Positions 7,129 through 15,580 of a DNA stretch of 37,419 nt are shown in pieces (the stretch's first letter is position 1; every line of letters begins with the position of its first letter). Source of the DNA: JADJWR01 sp964509545 (GTDB lineage Bacteria; Pseudomonadota; Gammaproteobacteria; Burkholderiales; Burkholderiaceae_F). Location: assembly GCA_964509545.1 (NCBI GenBank), contig CAZDXQ010000038.1:1-37419 (forward strand), written 5' to 3'. The translations under genes were made by a program, and so were the position numbers. The notes below the pieces were generated by a model. The model was not told where the DNA came from and made no database searches. It saw only the letters and a program-made list of their open reading frames with translations.

Positions 7129-8335
7129 GGCCGTGCCGGCGCACGACGGTCGCTGCCAGCAGCGCCGAGGCGATACCTGCGGCGGCCACCGTGAAGGCGA
7201 GCGGCCGCACGGTGCCGTCGAACGCGGCAGCGACCGACTGGCCGACCGCCGCCGCGAGCCCCATCATCAGCACGCCCGTCAGCGCGGTGGCGGTGCCGGC
7301 GTGCTGCGGGAACCTGGCCACCGTGCCGGCCTGCGCGACCGGCTGGATCAGCCCGTGGCCGACCATCACGCCGAACATCGGTAGCAGGATCGCCGCCGCG
7401 TGCTGTACGCCGAGGGCCGCCGGAACCGCCATCGCCAGCCCGCAGGCGGCCTGCGCCGCGGCGCCGATCGACAGCGTGCGCGGCAGGCCGGCGCGGCCGA
7501 CGATGCGCCGGCACAGCAGCGTGCCGGCGAGGTAGCCGGCGACGATGAAGCTGAAGCACAGTCCGTAGGCGGCCGGCGAAACGCCGAGCACGCGGATCAG
7601 CGCGAACGAGCCGCCGGAGATGAAGGCGAAAAGCGCCGCGTAGCTCGTCGCCGCCGGCCAGGCGTAGGCGTTGAAGCTCGGCGTGCGCAGGATCGTTGCG
7701 TAGGCGGCGGCGAGCCGCCGCGGCCGCAGCGCCGCAGAGTCGACCTGCGGCAGCGTCTCGCGCAGGCGGGCGAGCGACAGCGCCGCCAGCAGCAGGCCGA
7801 AGGTCGTCAGCACGACGAACGACGAGCGCCAGCCGAAGGCGACCAGCAGCAACCCGCCCAGTGGCGGGCCGGCCAGCGGCGCCAGGCTCATCCAGGTGCC
7901 GGCGGCGGCGAGCACGCGTGCGCTGTCGGCGGGCGTGTGCAGGTCGCGCACCATGGCGCGGGCGGCCACGGCGCACGAGCAGGCGCCGATGCCCTGCAGC
8001 GTGCGGCCGCCGATGAGCGCCTCGATCGACGGCGCCGCCGCGCACAGTGCCGAGGCGGCGGCATAGGTCGCCACGCCGCCGAGCAGCACCGGGTAGCGGC
8101 CGAAGCGGTCGGACAGCGGCCCGGCGACCAGTTGCCACAGGCCGAAGGCGAGCACGAAGGCCGACAGCGTCAGCTGGACCTCGGCCGCCGGGATCGCAAA
8201 GGCGGCGGCCAGCGAAGGCAGCGCCGGCTGGTACAGGTCGGTCGACAGCGGCAGCAGCATCGACGCGCCGGCGACGAAGACGAGCACCATCGTCGGCGTG
8301 AGCGCCGGCGGCGCTGCGGTCGCGGCCCCGCGCAC
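7121..8335 (-). CDS. Bcr/CflA family multidrug MFS transporter
   Basis: A 404-residue major-facilitator protein with 12 predicted membrane segments. The first segment carries LPLSTDLYQPALPSLA, characteristic of the Bcr/CflA drug:H+ antiporters. Motif A is GPLSDRFGRYP after segment 2, and the antiporter motif C region is LAPLAGPPLGGLLL in segment 5. The likely role is efflux of drugs or sulfonamide-like compounds; the substrate is unknown. The start used is GTG; an internal ATG at codon 16 is an alternative. It sits between mutL and miaA, which are usually adjacent, so it looks like an insertion into that cluster. Confidence 0.88.
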   Translation of the reverse strand: MRGAATAAPPALTPTMVLVFVAGASMLLPLSTDLYQPALPSLAAAFAIPAAEVQLTLSAFVLAFGLWQLVAGPLSDRFGRYPVLLGGVATYAAASALCAAAPSIEALIGGRTLQGIGACSCAVAARAMVRDLHTPADSARVLAAAGTWMSLAPLAGPPLGGLLLVAFGWRSSFVVLTTFGLLLAALSLARLRETLPQVDSAALRPRRLAAAYATILRTPSFNAYAWPAATSYAALFAFISGGSFALIRVLGVSPAAYGLCFSFIVAGYLAGTLLCRRIVGRAGLPRTLSIGAAAQAACGLAMAVPAALGVQHAAAILLPMFGVMVGHGLIQPVAQAGTVARFPQHAGTATALTGVLMMGLAAAVGQSVAAAFDGTVRPLAFTVAAAGIASALLAATVVRRHGHV

Positions 8336-8397
8336 GCCTCAGAACCTGTGAAGAAATCGACGCGAGCGGGCCGCCGCGAGGGGCGGAGCGTGATCAG

Positions 8398-8454
8398 GCA
8401 AGCGCAGCGGCTTGCGCTTGCTCCCGCACCTGCCAGCATGGCCGTGGAACGGCC
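8398..8454. repeat. Two hairpins downstream of mutL
   Basis: The 216-bp gap between mutL and the exporter holds two inverted repeats. One is a perfect 9-bp stem GCAAGCGCA/TGCGCTTGC with a 6-nt loop at 8398-8421. The other is GGCCGT/ACGGCC with a 3-nt loop at 8440-8454. Neither has a T tract on either strand, so they may be weak or Rho-assisted stop sites. I see no gene in the gap. Confidence 0.35.
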
Positions 8455-8551
8455 GGAGCGCAGCGACCGGAACGACTATGGACATACGTGAGGATCGCGA
8501 GCACCGCCCGACACTCGATCCGGCACGAGCAGCAGATCTCGCCACAGGGTC

Positions 8552-10342
8552 TCAGCGTCCGCGCAGGAAAAGCCGGTCGAGATCGGCCAGCGTCAGCTGC
8601 ACCCAGGTCGGCCGGCCATGGTTGCACTGGTCGGCGCGCTCGGTGGATTCCATTTCGCGCAGCAGCGCGTTCATTTCGTCGACCGTCAGGCGCCGGTTGG
8701 CGCGCACCGCGCCGTGGCAGGCGAGCGTGGCCAGCAGTTCGTTGCGGTGCTCGGTCAGCACGCGGCTGCCGCCGTAGTCGCGCAGGTCGCGCAGAACGTC
8801 GCGCGCCAGCTGCGGCCCGGTCTCGCCGGCGCCCGCGGCAAGCAGCGCCGGCACGGCGCGCAGTGCCAGCTGCGCCGGCCCGGCCGGCGCCAGGTCGAGT
8901 CCGATCGCCGCCAGCGTCTGCGCGTGTTCTTCGGCACTGGCCACGTCGAGCGCGTCGGTGGAAAACACCTGCGGGATCAGCAGCCGCTGCTGCGGCATCG
9001 CCTGCGCGTCGAGCTGGCGCTTGAGCTTCTCGTAGACGATGCGCTCGTGCGCCGCGTGCATGTCGACGATGACCAGGCCATCGCGGTTGCGCGCCAGGAT
9101 ATAGATGCCGGCCAGTTGCGCGACGGCATAGCCCAGCGGCGGCATGTCCGCGGCTGCGGCGGCGTCCGGAACCGCCGGCGGCCGAGTCTCCGCCAGCAGC
9201 GCCAGATAAGGCGCCACCTGCTGCTCGACGCCGAGGCCGGGCTGCGCCGTCCAGGGGCGTCCTGCCGGCGGCGTGCGCGGCGCGGCGGCGGCGAGGTCGG
9301 CCAGCCGCGCCGGCGGTGCCGCGCTCTCGCCGGCGGTGGCACGTGCCGCCTCGGCCAGCGCCGCCTGCACCGCGTGCAGCACGAACTGGTGCACCGCGGA
9401 CGAGTCGCGCAGTCGCACCTCGATTTTCGTCGGGTGCACGTTGACGTCGACGCGCGCCGGATCGATCGACAGATACAGGCAGTACGCCGGCTGCGACGCG
9501 CCGTGCAGTACGTCCGCATACGCCGCGCGCGCCGCGTGCGACAGCACCTTGTCGCGCACATAGCGGCCGTTGACATAGAAGTACTGCGCGTCGGCCCGGC
9601 TGCGCGCCACCGACGGCAGGCCGATCCAACCGGCCAGTTCGATGCCGGGCGCCTGCGCCGCGACCGCCCTGTGCGCGGCGGCGAAATTCTCCGGCATCAG
9701 CTTCAGCACCCGAGCCTGCGCCTGACCGGGCGGCAGGGCGAGCAGCGCGCGCCCCTCGTGCCAGAGGTTGAACTCTACGGCCGGCTGCGCCGCGGCGATG
9801 CGCTGCACCTGCGTGACGCAGTGGGCCAGTTCGGTGGCCTCGGCGCGCAGGAACTTGCGCCGCGCCGGCGTGCGGAAGAACAGGTCGGCGACCTCGACCC
9901 GCGTGCCCCGCGGCGCGGCAGCCGGTTCGATGGCGCCGGTGTCGGCGTCGATGCGGTGCGCGTCGGCCTGCGCCGTGCGCGAGGTGATCCGGACCGTGGC
10001 CACCGCGGCGATCGAAGCCAGCGCCTCGCCGCGGAACCCCAGCGTGCCGACCGACTCCAGGTCGGCGAGCGAGGCGATCTTGCTGGTGGCGTGCCGGGCC
10101 AGCGCCAGCGGCAGCTGCTCGCGCTCGATGCCGCCGCCGTCGTCGGTGACGACGATGCGCTTGATGCCGCCGCCTTCCAGGCGGATGTCGATGCGGCCGG
10201 CGCCGGCGTCCAGCGCGTTCTCGACCAGTTCCTTCAGGACGGAGGCCGGCCGTTCGATCACCTCGCCGGCCGCGATCTGGCTGACCAGAAGGTCGGGCAG
10301 CAGCCGGATCGGCGCCGCGGTCGGGGCAGTCACGTGAAGCAC
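8552..10342 (-). CDS. mutL: DNA mismatch repair protein MutL with endonuclease motif
   Basis: MutL links mismatch recognition by MutS to strand removal. The 596-residue product has the GHKL ATPase N-terminus: KELVENALDAGA with Glu38 and Asn42, DDGGGI, ATSKI and GFRGEALASI. After a proline/alanine-rich linker (about 330-400), the C-terminal domain carries DMHAAHERIVYE. This fits the DQHA(X)2E(X)4E endonuclease signature with Met for Gln. ACHGAVR and CNHGRP, the other metal-site motifs, are also present. A nicking MutL is what is known in bacteria lacking MutH. The GTG start lies 7 nt after a perfect TATAAT; a second GTG four codons in is possible. Confidence 0.95.
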   Translation of the reverse strand: MLHVTAPTAAPIRLLPDLLVSQIAAGEVIERPASVLKELVENALDAGAGRIDIRLEGGGIKRIVVTDDGGGIEREQLPLALARHATSKIASLADLESVGTLGFRGEALASIAAVATVRITSRTAQADAHRIDADTGAIEPAAAPRGTRVEVADLFFRTPARRKFLRAEATELAHCVTQVQRIAAAQPAVEFNLWHEGRALLALPPGQAQARVLKLMPENFAAAHRAVAAQAPGIELAGWIGLPSVARSRADAQYFYVNGRYVRDKVLSHAARAAYADVLHGASQPAYCLYLSIDPARVDVNVHPTKIEVRLRDSSAVHQFVLHAVQAALAEAARATAGESAAPPARLADLAAAAPRTPPAGRPWTAQPGLGVEQQVAPYLALLAETRPPAVPDAAAAADMPPLGYAVAQLAGIYILARNRDGLVIVDMHAAHERIVYEKLKRQLDAQAMPQQRLLIPQVFSTDALDVASAEEHAQTLAAIGLDLAPAGPAQLALRAVPALLAAGAGETGPQLARDVLRDLRDYGGSRVLTEHRNELLATLACHGAVRANRRLTVDEMNALLREMESTERADQCNHGRPTWVQLTLADLDRLFLRGR

Positions 10343-10349
10343 CGGCGGG

Positions 10350-10355
10350 ATTATA
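10350..10355 (-). promoter_or_regulatory. -10 box of mutL, 7 nt before the start codon
   Basis: The minus strand reads TATAAT, then 7 nt (CCCGCCG), then the GTG start of mutL. With normal -10 to +1 spacing the transcript would begin at or within a base or two of the start codon, so the mRNA may be leaderless. No good -35 box is seen. Confidence 0.5.
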
Positions 10356-10430
10356 GGAAGCGGGAGTCCGCCGACCGGATTACGGGCAAGCGAGCAGTCG
10401 GCCGGGGGCGATTCCCGCGAGGCGCTCGCG

Positions 10431-10436
10431 TATGAT
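10431..10436 (+). promoter_or_regulatory. Possible -10 box of the DedA leader
   Basis: TATGAT lies 14 nt before the start of the terminator hairpin at 10451. I see no matching -35 element at 16-18 nt. If it works, the transcript starting near 10443 would consist of little more than the hairpin before reaching the DedA gene. Confidence 0.3.
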
Positions 10437-10450
10437 CTTTGCCATCCTAG

Positions 10451-10495
10451 GAGCCGCTCGCCCGCGAGAACGGTCTCGCGCGAGCGGCTCTTTTT
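10451..10495 (+). terminator. Intrinsic terminator in front of the DedA gene
   Basis: GAGCCGCTCG (10451-10460) pairs with CGAGCGGCTC (10481-10490). An inner CGCGAGA/TCTCGCG extends the stem, and TTTTT follows directly. The hairpin is a strong rho-independent terminator on the plus strand only. No plus-strand gene lies upstream, since mutL runs away from it, and the DedA start is 18-36 nt downstream. It thus either ends a short RNA or acts as an attenuator for DedA. Confidence 0.75.
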
Positions 10496-10531
10496 GTGCC
10501 CGGTGCTGCAGACATGCGCCGGATGGAGCCG

Positions 10532-11245
10532 ATGGAAGGCATCAACTGGTCAGACCTGTTCACGGCGATGGACAGGTTCCTGCTGGCGATCGTCGACCGC
10601 AACGTGCTGCTGGTCTACGTGGTGCTGTTCACCATCTTCTTTTCCGAGACCGGGCTGGTGTTCATGACCTTCCTGCCCGGCGATTCGCTGCTGTTCGTAG
10701 CCGGCGCCGTGGCGGCGCAGGAGGCCGGGCTGCATGTCGGCGTGCTGATCGTGGTGATCACCATCGGCGCGATCCTTGGCAACACGCTCAACTACTACAT
10801 CGGCGCCTGGCTGGGCAAGAAGGTCTACGACGGCACGCTGAAGTGGATCGACCCGGTGGCCCTGCAGAAGACGCACGACTTCTACGAGCGGCACGGCGGC
10901 AAGACGATCGTCATCGCCCGTTTCGTGCCGATCGTGCGCTCGTTCGCGCCGCTGGTGGCCGGGGCCTCGGGCATGGAGATCCACAAGTTCCAGATCTTCA
11001 ACATCGCCGGCGCCGCGCTGTGGGTCGTCTCGCTGGTCGGCGGCGGTTATCTGTTCGGCCAGGTGCCGATCGTGCGTGACAACCTCGGCATCATCCTCGT
11101 CGTCGGCATCGGTGCCGTGCTCGGGCCGCTGGCCATTGCCGCCGCATGGCGCGTGCTCAAACGGCTGGCGAGCGGACGACCCACGGTCACTGTCGGCGTT
11201 GCCCAGCGCCCGGCCCCGGCGCGATCGCCGACTGACCCGCGTTAG
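10532..11245 (+). CDS. DedA family inner-membrane protein
   Basis: DedA proteins are polytopic inner-membrane proteins linked to undecaprenyl-phosphate/lipid flipping and membrane homeostasis; the exact role of this member is unknown. The roughly 237-residue product has ETGLVFMTFLPGDSLLFVAG near residues 34-53, GAILGNTLNYYIGAWLGKK, and FYERHGGKTIVIARFVPIVRSFAPLVAG with its conserved arginines. C-terminal hydrophobic segments and a short disordered tail follow. I chose the ATG giving MEGINWSD, which aligns with DedA N-termini and has GGAG just upstream; ATGs at 10514 and 10523 are alternatives. The gene is inserted, in opposite orientation, between amiC and mutL, which are normally neighbours. 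Confidence 0.88.
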   Translation: MEGINWSDLFTAMDRFLLAIVDRNVLLVYVVLFTIFFSETGLVFMTFLPGDSLLFVAGAVAAQEAGLHVGVLIVVITIGAILGNTLNYYIGAWLGKKVYDGTLKWIDPVALQKTHDFYERHGGKTIVIARFVPIVRSFAPLVAGASGMEIHKFQIFNIAGAALWVVSLVGGGYLFGQVPIVRDNLGIILVVGIGAVLGPLAIAAAWRVLKRLASGRPTVTVGVAQRPAPARSPTDPR

Positions 11246-11263
11246 GCGCGCCGCCGCGCCGAA

Positions 11264-12604
11264 TCAGCCGAGCACGCTGCGCGCGGCCGGAGGATGGGCG
11301 GCGAGGTGGCGCTTGATGCCGTTGAGGATCGCCCGCGCCATGCGCTGCTGGTAGCCGTCGTCGGCCAGCCGCCGCTCCTCGTGCGGGTTGGAGATGAACG
11401 CGGTCTCGACCAGGATCGACGGGATGTCCGGCGCCTTGAGCACGGCGAATCCGGCCTGCTCGACGCGCGGCTTGTGCAGCGTGTTGATCCGTTCCAGTTC
11501 GCGCAGCACGGCGTTGCCGAAGCGCAGGCTGTCGTTGATCTGCGCCGTCGTCGACAGGTCGAGCAGCACCTGCGCCACTTGCGCGTCCTTGGTGCCGAGG
11601 TTCACTCCTCCGACCAGATCGGCGTCGTTCTCGCGCCGCGCCATCCACGCGGCGGCGGTGCTGCTGGCGCCGCGCTCGGACAGCGCGAACACGGAGGAGC
11701 CGCGGGCGTCGGGACGGATCCACGCATCGGCATGGATCGACACGAACAGATCGGCCTGCACGCGCCTTGCCTTGTCGACGCGATCGTGCAGCGGTACGAA
11801 GAAGTCGCCGTCGCGCGTCATGAGCACGCGCATGTTGCGCTCGCTGCCGATCAGCCGCTGCAGCCGCTGCGCGATGTTCAGCGTGACGTCCTTCTCCAGC
11901 GTGCCGCGTTTGCCGACCGCGCCGGGATCCTCGCCGCCGTGGCCGGGGTCGATGGCGATGGTCAGCAGCCGGTCGACCGGCCGCTCGCGCGAGCGGCCGC
12001 GTGCAGGCCGGGCGTCGCCTGCGGCTTCCGCTTTCTGGATTTCGCGCAGCGCCGCGGTTTCGTTGCGGCGTTCGCCTTCCGCCTCCGGGCGCGCCTGCTG
12101 CTCGCGCAGCAGCGCCAGCAGCGGATCGGGTGGCGTTGCCGGGCGCAGATCGAGCACCAGACGGTGCTGGTAGGGGCCGATCGGTGCGACGGAGAAGACG
12201 TCCGGGCGGATGTCCTCCTTCAGTTCGATGACCAGCCGCACCACGCGCGGACGGTTCTGGCCGACGCGCACCAGCGCGATGTAGGGATCGTCGGCGCCGA
12301 CGCGGCCGACCAGTTCCTTCAGCCGCGGCGTCAGCGCCATGTCCTCGATGTCCACCACCAGCCGCAGCGGCGGCGTCTCGCGCACCATGAAGTGGGTGAA
12401 CTTCAGCGGCTGGTCGTGCTCGAGCGTGACGCGCGTGTAGTCGGCTGCCGGCCACAGGCGCACGTCGAGCAGGTTGGCGCCACGAACGATCTGCAGCGGC
12501 GACAGCGACAGCAGCAATGTCCCCGCAGCGCCGGTGAGCACGCGCCGTCGTGCGCCGGTCACGCTGCCGGCGCTGCCATCTCGGTCGTGATCCGCTGCAG
12601 ACAT
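11264..12604 (-). CDS. amiC: N-acetylmuramoyl-L-alanine amidase (AmiC-like, Tat-exported)
   Basis: The enzyme cuts the amide bond between MurNAc and the peptide in the periplasm and separates daughter cells. Its parts are a signal peptide with twin arginines (GARRRVLTGAAGTLLLSLS, about residues 19-37), an AMIN domain (about 45-150), a charged linker, and a C-terminal amidase_3 domain. The Zn ligands lie in DPGHGG, EKDVTL and SIHAD, and the catalytic Glu in VETAFISN. I chose the ATG at 12604, which has GGAG four nt upstream and overlaps tsaE by 46 nt. A GTG at 12562 that forms a GTGA overlap with the tsaE stop and starts just before the Tat motif is a real alternative. Confidence 0.92.
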   Translation of the reverse strand: MSAADHDRDGSAGSVTGARRRVLTGAAGTLLLSLSPLQIVRGANLLDVRLWPAADYTRVTLEHDQPLKFTHFMVRETPPLRLVVDIEDMALTPRLKELVGRVGADDPYIALVRVGQNRPRVVRLVIELKEDIRPDVFSVAPIGPYQHRLVLDLRPATPPDPLLALLREQQARPEAEGERRNETAALREIQKAEAAGDARPARGRSRERPVDRLLTIAIDPGHGGEDPGAVGKRGTLEKDVTLNIAQRLQRLIGSERNMRVLMTRDGDFFVPLHDRVDKARRVQADLFVSIHADAWIRPDARGSSVFALSERGASSTAAAWMARRENDADLVGGVNLGTKDAQVAQVLLDLSTTAQINDSLRFGNAVLRELERINTLHKPRVEQAGFAVLKAPDIPSILVETAFISNPHEERRLADDGYQQRMARAILNGIKRHLAAHPPAARSVLG

Positions 12605-13068
12605 GTGGCTCCGAGTTGTGTTGTTGCCGTCAGGCTGGCGTCTCGTCCCTCGCCCGCGACGCTTAATGCGATGCGCAGATCCACGGTTGGCAGGCGGCTT
12701 CCCGCCTTTTCGGGCCACTCGATCGCACAGATCGCGCCCGGCCCGAACATCTCGCGAAAGCCGGCGGAAGAAAATTCCTCCGGATCGGTGAACCGATAAA
12801 AATCAAAGTGATAAAAGTTTAAGCTCGAAACAACATAAGGTTCAACCAGCGTAAACGTGGGGCTCTTGACGGCACCGGTTACGCCAAGCGCGCGCAGCGC
12901 CGCGCGAATGAGCGAGGTCTTGCCGGCGCCTAGATCGCCGCTCAGACCCACGACCAGCCCCTGCGCCCGAATCGCCACCTGCGCGGCCTCGATCGCGCGC
13001 GCCAGCGCCGCACCGAGCGCGGCGGTGGCGCGCTCGTCGGCAAGAGCAAACTCGGCCTGCGTGGACAT
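12559..13068 (-). CDS. tsaE: tRNA threonylcarbamoyladenosine synthesis ATPase TsaE
   Basis: TsaE is the ATPase that works with TsaB and TsaD to make t6A37 in ANN-decoding tRNAs. The 169-residue product shows the P-loop GDLGAGKTS, VKSPTFTLVEPY, HFDFYRFTDPEEF and the AIEWPEKA block typical of the family. A much longer open frame continues upstream, but it is the antisense shadow of queG. I see no strong ribosome site at the chosen ATG. The downstream stretch 12770-12840 is noticeably AT-richer than the rest of the window, yet it encodes the conserved FTLVEPY...FYRF part, so this is a local codon effect. It is divergent from queG with a 36-bp gap. Confidence 0.93.
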   Translation of the reverse strand: MSTQAEFALADERATAALGAALARAIEAAQVAIRAQGLVVGLSGDLGAGKTSLIRAALRALGVTGAVKSPTFTLVEPYVVSSLNFYHFDFYRFTDPEEFSSAGFREMFGPGAICAIEWPEKAGSRLPTVDLRIALSVAGEGRDASLTATTQLGATCLQRITTEMAAPAA

Positions 13069-13104
13069 GGTTGCGGAAGTTGTAGCGAAGACGGAGCGGA
13101 CCGG

Positions 13105-14220
13105 ATGCAGCAGCAGGATAACGGCGCCGTCGCGCCCGCCGATCTCGCCGTGCTCGCCGGCGAACTGCGCCGCTGGGGCGCCGAACTCGGTTTCTCCGCC
13201 ATCGGCATCAGCGCTGCCGAAACCGCGGCGGCGAGCAGCCGCCTGCATTCGTGGCTGGCGCAGGGCCGGCATGGCGACATGGACTACATGGCGCGCCACG
13301 CGCCGCTGCGTTCCGATCCGCGCCGGCTGCTTGCCGCCGCGGCCGGGCCCGAGGTGCGCGTGATCAGCGCGCGCATCGATTACCGGCCGCGCGGCGACGC
13401 GGCCGAATGGGTCGGGCGCGAATGGCAGCGCCTCGCGAATCGCGAGGCGGCGGTGATCTCGATCTACGCCCGCGGCCGCGACTACCACAAGGTGCTGCGC
13501 GCGCGGCTGCAGCGGCTGGCCGTGCGCCTTGCGCAGGCGGCGCCCGCGGCGTCGTTTCGTGTGTGCACCGACAGCGCGCCGGTGTTCGAGGTCGAGTTCG
13601 CGCGCGCGGCGGGCATTGGCTGGCGCGGCAAGCACACGCTGCTGCTGGCGCAGGAGGCGGGATCGACGTTCTTCCTCGGCGAGATCATCACCGACCTGCC
13701 GCTGCCGGTCGACCGGCCGGTCGCCGAGCGCTGCGGCACCTGCGCGCGCTGCATCGACCTCTGTCCGACACGCGCCATCGTCGCGCCGTACGAACTCGAT
13801 GCGCGCCGCTGCATTTCGTATCTGACCATCGAGCACAAGGGGCCGATCCCGGAGGAACTCCGGCCGCTGATCGGCAACCGCGTCTACGGCTGCGACGACT
13901 GCCAGCTCGCCTGCCCGTGGAACAAGTTCGCGCGCACCGCGCAGTTGCCCGACTTCGACGTGCGCAACGGGCTGGACCGGGCCACGCTGGTCGAACTGTT
14001 CGCGTGGACCGAGGCCGAGTTCCGCGACCGCCATGCGGGCAGCGCGATCCTGCGCATCGGATACGATCGCTGGCTGCGCAACCTCGCCGTCGGACTGGGC
14101 AACGCGGCGTCGTCGCCGCCGGTGATCGCCGCGTTGCGCGCGCGCGCCGACGCACCATCGGCGCTGGTCAGGAGCCACGTCGCGTGGGCGCTGGCGCGCC
14201 ACGCCTCAGAAAAGGTTTGA
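13105..14220 (+). CDS. queG: Epoxyqueuosine reductase
   Basis: QueG reduces epoxyqueuosine to queuosine at tRNA position 34, the final step of queuosine synthesis. It uses cobalamin and two 4Fe-4S clusters. The 371-residue product has the N-terminal DUF1730-type region, with HGDMDYMARH near residue 56. The cluster motifs are CGTCARCIDLCP and YGCDDCQLACPWN, and a HEAT-repeat-like C-terminus follows. The gene overlaps the convergent AEC transporter by 15 nt at their 3' ends. The 36-bp gap to tsaE must hold both start regions. Confidence 0.95.
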   Translation: MQQQDNGAVAPADLAVLAGELRRWGAELGFSAIGISAAETAAASSRLHSWLAQGRHGDMDYMARHAPLRSDPRRLLAAAAGPEVRVISARIDYRPRGDAAEWVGREWQRLANREAAVISIYARGRDYHKVLRARLQRLAVRLAQAAPAASFRVCTDSAPVFEVEFARAAGIGWRGKHTLLLAQEAGSTFFLGEIITDLPLPVDRPVAERCGTCARCIDLCPTRAIVAPYELDARRCISYLTIEHKGPIPEELRPLIGNRVYGCDDCQLACPWNKFARTAQLPDFDVRNGLDRATLVELFAWTEAEFRDRHAGSAILRIGYDRWLRNLAVGLGNAASSPPVIAALRARADAPSALVRSHVAWALARHASEKV

Positions 14221-15111
14221 GGCGAGCGCGACCCACAGCGGCAGCGTCAGCATCGCCGCCGCGGTCTGCGCGGTGATCAGGAAGCTGACCGGCGCGCCGT
14301 CGAAGCCCATGCGCGTCGCCAGCACGTAGGCGCTGGTGGCGGTGGGCAGGGCGGCGAACAGGATCGCGATCTGCGCCTGCTCCGGCGGCAGGCCGATCGC
14401 CCAAGCCAGCGACAGCGCCACCGCCGGAAACAGCAGCAGCTTCACCACCGAGAAATAGCCGAGCAGCAGTCGCTGGGTGGCGGCGCCGGCGAGACTCAGC
14501 CCGGCGCCGACGCAGATCAGGCCCAGCGCCAGGCTGGCCTGGCCGAGCCGGCCGAGCGCGTGCACCGCGAACTGCGGCAGCTGCAACCCGGCGGCGTTGG
14601 CGATGAGGCCGCTCACCGTCGAGATCACCAGCGGATTGCGCAGCAGTTCGCGGCCCAGTCCCGCGCGGCTGTGCCGGGCCAGCGTCGACACCGCAATGAC
14701 ATTGGCCAGCGGGATGCACACGGCGAAGACGAGCGCGATCTGCGCCACGCCACGACCGCCGGCGAGCGACTGCGCCAGCGCCAACCCGAGATAGGAGTTG
14801 TAGCGGTAGGCGGTCTGCACGCAGGCGGCGAACAGCGCCGGCGGCGGCCGCAGCACCGGCGCGGCGGCGAAGCCGAGCGACGCGGCCGAAATCAGGCCGG
14901 CCACCGCGACCAGCAGCAGGCCGCCGTCGGCGGCCAGCGAATACTTGGCCGCGACGATCGAGTTGAACAGCAGCGCCGGGAACAGCACGTAGTAGACGAG
15001 CCGCTCCAGACCGATCCAGAAGCCGCGTTCGTAGCCGAAACGGTGGAACAGCACGAAGCCGACCACGATCAGCGCGAAGTCGGGCAGGATCAGTGCGGCG
15101 TGGGCGAGCAT
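14206..15111 (-). CDS. AEC family transporter (auxin efflux carrier fold)
   Basis: A 301-residue membrane protein with about ten hydrophobic segments in two five-segment halves, the AEC/PIN fold. Family-like features are YYVLFPALLFNSI in segment 2, RYNSYLGLALAQSL, ANVIAVSTLA, and ICVGAGLSLAG at the start of the second half. Bacterial members move organic acids such as malate or malonate, but the substrate cannot be told. Malonyl-CoA decarboxylase is encoded nearby, but a tRNA gene lies between, so a link is only speculative. Confidence 0.85.
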   Translation of the reverse strand: MLAHAALILPDFALIVVGFVLFHRFGYERGFWIGLERLVYYVLFPALLFNSIVAAKYSLAADGGLLLVAVAGLISAASLGFAAAPVLRPPPALFAACVQTAYRYNSYLGLALAQSLAGGRGVAQIALVFAVCIPLANVIAVSTLARHSRAGLGRELLRNPLVISTVSGLIANAAGLQLPQFAVHALGRLGQASLALGLICVGAGLSLAGAATQRLLLGYFSVVKLLLFPAVALSLAWAIGLPPEQAQIAILFAALPTATSAYVLATRMGFDGAPVSFLITAQTAAAMLTLPLWVALASNLF

Positions 15112-15208
15112 CGCGTGTCGACGGTGGCCGCGGCCGGCGGGCGCAGCAGGGCGGTGCGGAGGGGCAGCGGCGGATTGTGCCCGTTCAGCCGCGCCGGCGA
15201 CGGCGGCC

Positions 15209-15214
15209 TATAAT
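15209..15214 (+). promoter_or_regulatory. -10 box of tRNA-Thr
   Basis: A perfect TATAAT ends 10 nt before the first base of the tRNA. The -35 region is weak; the best is TTCAGC at 15184-15189 with 19-nt spacing. Confidence 0.55.
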
Positions 15215-15224
15215 CCGCGCCTTC

Positions 15225-15300
<76 letters not shown>

Positions 15301-15580
15301 AGCCTCCGATTCGTCGCCGCTTTCGGCGCTGACCGGATCGGTCAGAACGCATTCTTCGTCCCGCGTCTGAACGCGCGACTGTCGGACATGCATCCGAACG
15401 TCTGGCCGCGGCTCGACATGATCCCCGACTGCCCGGCGCTCGTGGCCAGCGCGGTGCGCGCCTGTGTGCCGCGAGTGGGCGCCTGAAACGCGTGGCACCG
15501 GAGTGTCAGACGCGCCGTCGCGGCTGCGCCGAAATTGCGATCGGAGCCGATTGGCTCGGCTGTAACCGCCGTGGCAGCGG
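15301..15580. other. Non-coding gap between tRNA-Thr and malonyl-CoA decarboxylase
   Basis: I find no supported gene here. The gap holds small inverted repeats: CTGACCG/CGGTCAG with a 3-nt loop at 15329-15345, and GAGCC/GGCTC with a 4-nt loop at 15544-15557. These could end the convergent transcripts, but neither has a T tract. Confidence 0.5.

Noticed and set aside
8618..10435. A 605-codon frame antisense to mutL
   Set aside because: Shadow frame; mutL on the other strand has all family motifs.
10432..11079. Alternative frame over the DedA leader and gene beginning MIFAILGAARP
   Set aside because: Most of it is a shifted shadow of DedA. The first codons run through the terminator stem, which argues against translation.
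11245..11260. GGCGCG/CGCGCC hairpin between the convergent DedA and amiC genes as a terminator
   Set aside because: The stem is only 6 bp, overlaps the DedA stop region and has no T tract; such GC stems are common by chance here.
12559..14202. A 547-codon minus-strand frame spanning tsaE and all of queG
   Set aside because: Only the last 169 codons look like a protein (TsaE). The rest is the antisense image of queG, with Arg/Asp/Val-rich low-complexity composition.
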